From positions 1 to 8,097 of the forward strand of contig JAKAVH010000151.1 in NCBI GenBank assembly GCA_021827545.1: 8,097 nt of DNA. Reading direction: 5' to 3'. Numbering within the stretch: position 1 is the first letter of the stretch; every line of letters begins with the position of its first letter. The position numbers were made by a program, and so were the translations under genes. Positions 6,392 through 8,097 of this stretch are shown here, piece after piece. This DNA comes from Thermoplasmata archaeon. GTDB taxonomy: Archaea > Thermoplasmatota > Thermoplasmata > UBA184. The notes under the pieces were generated by a model. It was not told where the DNA came from, made no database searches, and was given only the letters and a program-made list of their open reading frames with translations.

Positions 6392-6393
6392 CC

Positions 6394-7350
6394 CTACCTT
6401 GCGTCCGAAGGCGCCGCCCGGGAGGACCGGGCCGCGCCGCTCTTCCAGCGGGGAGGGAACCGTGCCGGATCGACGAAGACCCGGGTCTCCGCGACGACCC
6501 ACCCGTGCCGGACCGAGGCGACCGCGTCGGAATCGGTCTGAGCGACCCCGGTCGCGATGAGCGTCCCTCCGCGGTCGACCAGGGCGACGTGGGCCTCGCG
6601 GGAGAACGGCCGGGGGATCGACAGGATACCTCCGCTCGCGAGGCCCGCGCCGTGCGCCAGCGCGCTCGCGGCCCCGTCCTTGACGACGATCGACGGGAAC
6701 TCCCTCCAGATCTCGGCGATCGGGTGGAGGAGTCCGAGGAGCGGCGCGGGGTCCCCGTCCGCCCGCAGCGCGACCGCGTCGGCGAGCCGCGTCAGCGGAA
6801 TGGCGTCCCGCTCCTCGAACGGCCCGTTCCCGACGCGGCGCAGCTCCTCGAGGTGAGCGCCCACCCCCAGCGCCTCTCCGAGGTCCACCGCCAGGGTACG
6901 GACGTAGGTGCCCGAGTCGGCGACCACGTCGAGCAGGAGCCGGGTGCCCGCCCGCTCGACCGAGCGGAGGCGGTGGATCGTGCGGACCCGCCGCTCGCGC
7001 TTTACTGCCGAGCGCACGGGAGGCAGTTGATAGATCGGACCGGTGAACTCCCCGATCACCCGGTCGAGTTCCCCCATCGGTACGTCGGCGTGCAGCGCCA
7101 CGACCGCGATGTACCGCTTCGGAAACTCCAGCACCAGCGGGAGGAGCTTGAGCGCGGGGCCGACGCCGACCCAGAGGAGGCCCGAGACGTTCGGGTCGAG
7201 AGTACCGGCGTGCCCGGCGACCTCCACACCGAGAAGGTCCCGCGCCCATGCCGTGACCTGGTGGGAGGAGGGGCCTCTCGGCTTGTCGATGAGGAGGAAC
7301 GCCCCGTCCCGGTACCGGGCGAGGACCGGATCGCTCTCGGGGGTGCTCAC
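6394..7350 (-). CDS. truB: Archaeal tRNA/rRNA pseudouridine synthase Cbf5/TruB
   Basis: This 318-residue enzyme isomerises uridine to pseudouridine. In archaea it is the catalytic subunit of H/ACA guide ribonucleoproteins (with Nop10, Gar1 and L7Ae) and can also modify tRNA U55. Visible: FLLIDKPRGPSSHQV (18-32), AGHAGTLDPNVSGLL (45-59) with catalytic Asp52, the KRY segment with conserved Tyr80, QLPPVRSAVKR (108-118), GTYVRTLAVDLGEALG (147-162) with Arg151, and a C-terminal PUA RNA-binding domain about 219-295 (SIVVKDGAASALAHGAGL onward). An Arg/Ala/Ser-rich tail follows. The start is GTG 7350, whose GTGA overlaps the cmk stop; a GAGGAGG Shine-Dalgarno site lies 10 nt upstream. The position after cmk is the classic archaeal order. 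The cbf5 symbol would be equally suitable. Confidence 0.95.
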   Translation of the reverse strand: MSTPESDPVLARYRDGAFLLIDKPRGPSSHQVTAWARDLLGVEVAGHAGTLDPNVSGLLWVGVGPALKLLPLVLEFPKRYIAVVALHADVPMGELDRVIGEFTGPIYQLPPVRSAVKRERRVRTIHRLRSVERAGTRLLLDVVADSGTYVRTLAVDLGEALGVGAHLEELRRVGNGPFEERDAIPLTRLADAVALRADGDPAPLLGLLHPIAEIWREFPSIVVKDGAASALAHGAGLASGGILSIPRPFSREAHVALVDRGGTLIATGVAQTDSDAVASVRHGWVVAETRVFVDPARFPPRWKSGAARSSRAAPSDAR

Positions 7351-7895
7351 GGGGCGCTCGCCTCCTCGGCCGCCCGGACGAAGGTGACGATCTTCTCGGC
7401 GACCCGGTCGGGCGGGATGTCGGTCGAGTCGACGAGCAGGTCTGGTACCTCCCCGTCGAGGTCCAGGTCATAGTAGTGGCGGTACCGCTCCTGCTCGACG
7501 GCCTCCCGGGCACGGACGAGGCGTCGTGCCTCCGAGAGGGTTTGGTGGTCCCGTCCGGCGACGCGCCGCACCCGCTCCTCCTCGCTCGCCGTCACGATCA
7601 CGTAGTGGACCGGGACGCCGGCCCGTCGGCAGAGCGCGCCCTGGATCCGGCCTTCGAGGAGGCGACCGGCGATGGCGAGGCCCTGCATCGTCCGGTCGAG
7701 CTCCCGGTCGACCTCGGGATGTTCTCGCGCGTACTCGCCGAACGCTTCGACGGTGAGCCCGCGCCGCTTCGCCTCTTCTCGGAAGAGCTCCCCGGCCGAC
7801 CGGAACTCGAGGCCGAGCCGCTCGGCAACGAGCCGGCCGGCGGTCGACTTCCCGCTCCCGGGCGGACCCCCGATCGTGACGACGGACCGGATCAC
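7347..7895 (-). CDS. cmk: Cytidylate kinase, archaeal type
   Basis: This cytoplasmic enzyme of 182 residues phosphorylates CMP/dCMP to the diphosphate using ATP (pyrimidine nucleotide supply). The P-loop GPPGSGKST is at residues 10-18. It is followed by the archaeal-type block FRSAGELFREEAKRRGL (31-47), EYAREHPEVDRELD, the EGRIQG segment (archaeal relatives usually have EGRLAG), VIVTASEEERVRRVAGRD and, near the end, LLVDSTDIPPDRVAEKI. Length matches archaeal Cmk (about 175-190) rather than bacterial Cmk (about 225). The start is GTG 7895: homologues begin only a few residues before the first strand (VVTIGGPPG), and GTG 7895 forms a GTGA overlap with the upstream DUF106 stop. The frame stays open to 8042, but that part is read in another frame by the DUF106 gene. 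Its own stop overlaps the truB start in the same way. Confidence 0.94.
   Translation of the reverse strand: MIRSVVTIGGPPGSGKSTAGRLVAERLGLEFRSAGELFREEAKRRGLTVEAFGEYAREHPEVDRELDRTMQGLAIAGRLLEGRIQGALCRRAGVPVHYVIVTASEEERVRRVAGRDHQTLSEARRLVRAREAVEQERYRHYYDLDLDGEVPDLLVDSTDIPPDRVAEKIVTFVRAAEEASAP
7361..7367 (-). promoter_or_regulatory. Shine-Dalgarno site of truB inside the end of cmk
   Basis: The minus strand reads GAGGAGG, 10 nt before the GTG at 7350, within the last codons of cmk. It supports GTG as the real truB start and translation from a polycistronic mRNA, aided by the GTGA stop/start overlap. Confidence 0.55.
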
Positions 7896-8097
7896 GCGGA
7901 GCCCCCGGCCGAGCCCTTCGCGGGGGAGACCGGGGCATGGGGGTGCTCCTCGAGGTAGCGGCGCAGCCAGACATGCTTGAGGACCCGGCGGAAGATCATC
8001 GAGGTCGGCACCGTGTAGAGGCTGAAGATGAGGAACCACCACGGGATCGGCAGTCCCGAGATGTTGTGGAAGAGGTTGATGTAGGTGCCCCCGAGGT
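7892..8097 (-). CDS. DUF106 / EMC3-TMCO1 family membrane protein, C-terminal end only
   Basis: The last 67 residues of a gene that enters from the right edge, ending at TGA 7894-7892. They show a hydrophobic helix with the segment LPIPWWFLIFSLYTVPTSMI (visible residues 15-34), then a positively charged FRRVLKHVWLRRYLEE stretch (35-50) and a flexible tail ending in AGGSA. This fits the last transmembrane helix of the archaeal DUF106 proteins, which belong to the Oxa1/YidC/EMC3/TMCO1 membrane-insertase superfamily. In archaea these are typically encoded between adk (after secY) and cmk, exactly as here. The call rests on that position plus the helix-basic-tail pattern. The substrate-groove helices are outside the window. 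The stop overlaps the cmk start by GTGA, implying translational coupling. Confidence 0.78.
   Translation of the reverse strand, partial: LGGTYINLFHNISGLPIPWWFLIFSLYTVPTSMIFRRVLKHVWLRRYLEEHPHAPVSPAKGSAGGSA

Noticed and set aside
5627..7513. Long frames on both strands (628 codons minus, 395 codons plus) across the transporter 5' end, truB and cmk
   Set aside because: Low-complexity charged translations without family features; the true frames here carry catalytic motifs and coupled start/stop overlaps.
7896..8042. N-terminal extension of Cmk up to 8042
   Set aside because: This stretch is read in another frame as the end of the DUF106 protein with a sensible transmembrane helix, and archaeal Cmk proteins start just before the P-loop.
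1..8097. CRISPR arrays, tRNA/rRNA genes, insertion sequences, attachment sites or a defence cluster
   Set aside because: By reading I found no regularly spaced repeats, no tRNA-like cloverleaf or CCA-adjacent arms, no transposase or integrase motifs and no terminal inverted repeats. Nearly all sequence is occupied by recognisable genes.

Overview
The window is a very GC-rich stretch that looks archaeal, most likely from an uncultured high-GC euryarchaeote of the Thermoplasmata type. Three things point to Archaea: the conserved gene order DUF106/TMCO1-like membrane protein, archaeal-type cytidylate kinase and Cbf5/TruB pseudouridine synthase; a stand-alone Lrp/AsnC ligand-binding (RAM) domain protein; and AT-rich, TATA-like islands about 25-26 nt upstream of start codons that lack a Shine-Dalgarno sequence, the geometry of leaderless archaeal transcripts. 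The phylum-level placement is inference from composition and protein style and was not tested.

Layout, left to right: (1) 1-1095, plus strand: a thiolase that lacks its N-terminus because the window begins inside the gene. (2) 1107-2324, minus strand: a short cysteinyl-tRNA synthetase, tail to tail with the thiolase. (3) About 2325-2569: a divergent intergenic region with a TATA-like motif for cysS and a strong GC hairpin. (4) 2570-2806, plus strand: a 78-residue RAM-domain protein with a good Shine-Dalgarno site. (5) 2865-3305, plus strand: a PrxQ/Bcp-type peroxiredoxin with its own TATA-like element and an inverted repeat just before the start codon. (6) 3322-6363, minus strand: a 1013-residue MMPL/RND-family membrane transporter with a large, sequon-rich outer loop, convergent with the peroxiredoxin gene. 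(7) 6394-7350, 7347-7895 and 7892-8097, minus strand: truB/cbf5, cmk and the C-terminal end of a DUF106 protein. These three run in the order DUF106 > cmk > truB with two 4-base GTGA stop/start overlaps, so they are almost certainly one translationally coupled unit. In many archaea it continues the secY-adk ribosomal protein operon, which would lie beyond the right edge.

Functionally this is mostly housekeeping: tRNA charging, rRNA/tRNA pseudouridylation, CMP/dCMP phosphorylation, membrane-protein insertion, peroxide defence and acyl-CoA metabolism, plus one accessory-type exporter. I see no CRISPR array, mobile element, tRNA or rRNA gene, and no cluster that amounts to a new multi-gene system. 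The points worth a second look are single-gene or regulatory details: the sequon-rich transporter loop, the peroxiredoxin without its usual resolving cysteine, the shortened CysRS with altered motifs, and the inverted repeat at the peroxiredoxin promoter. Many long open frames antisense to real genes are artefacts of the high GC content and were left out.
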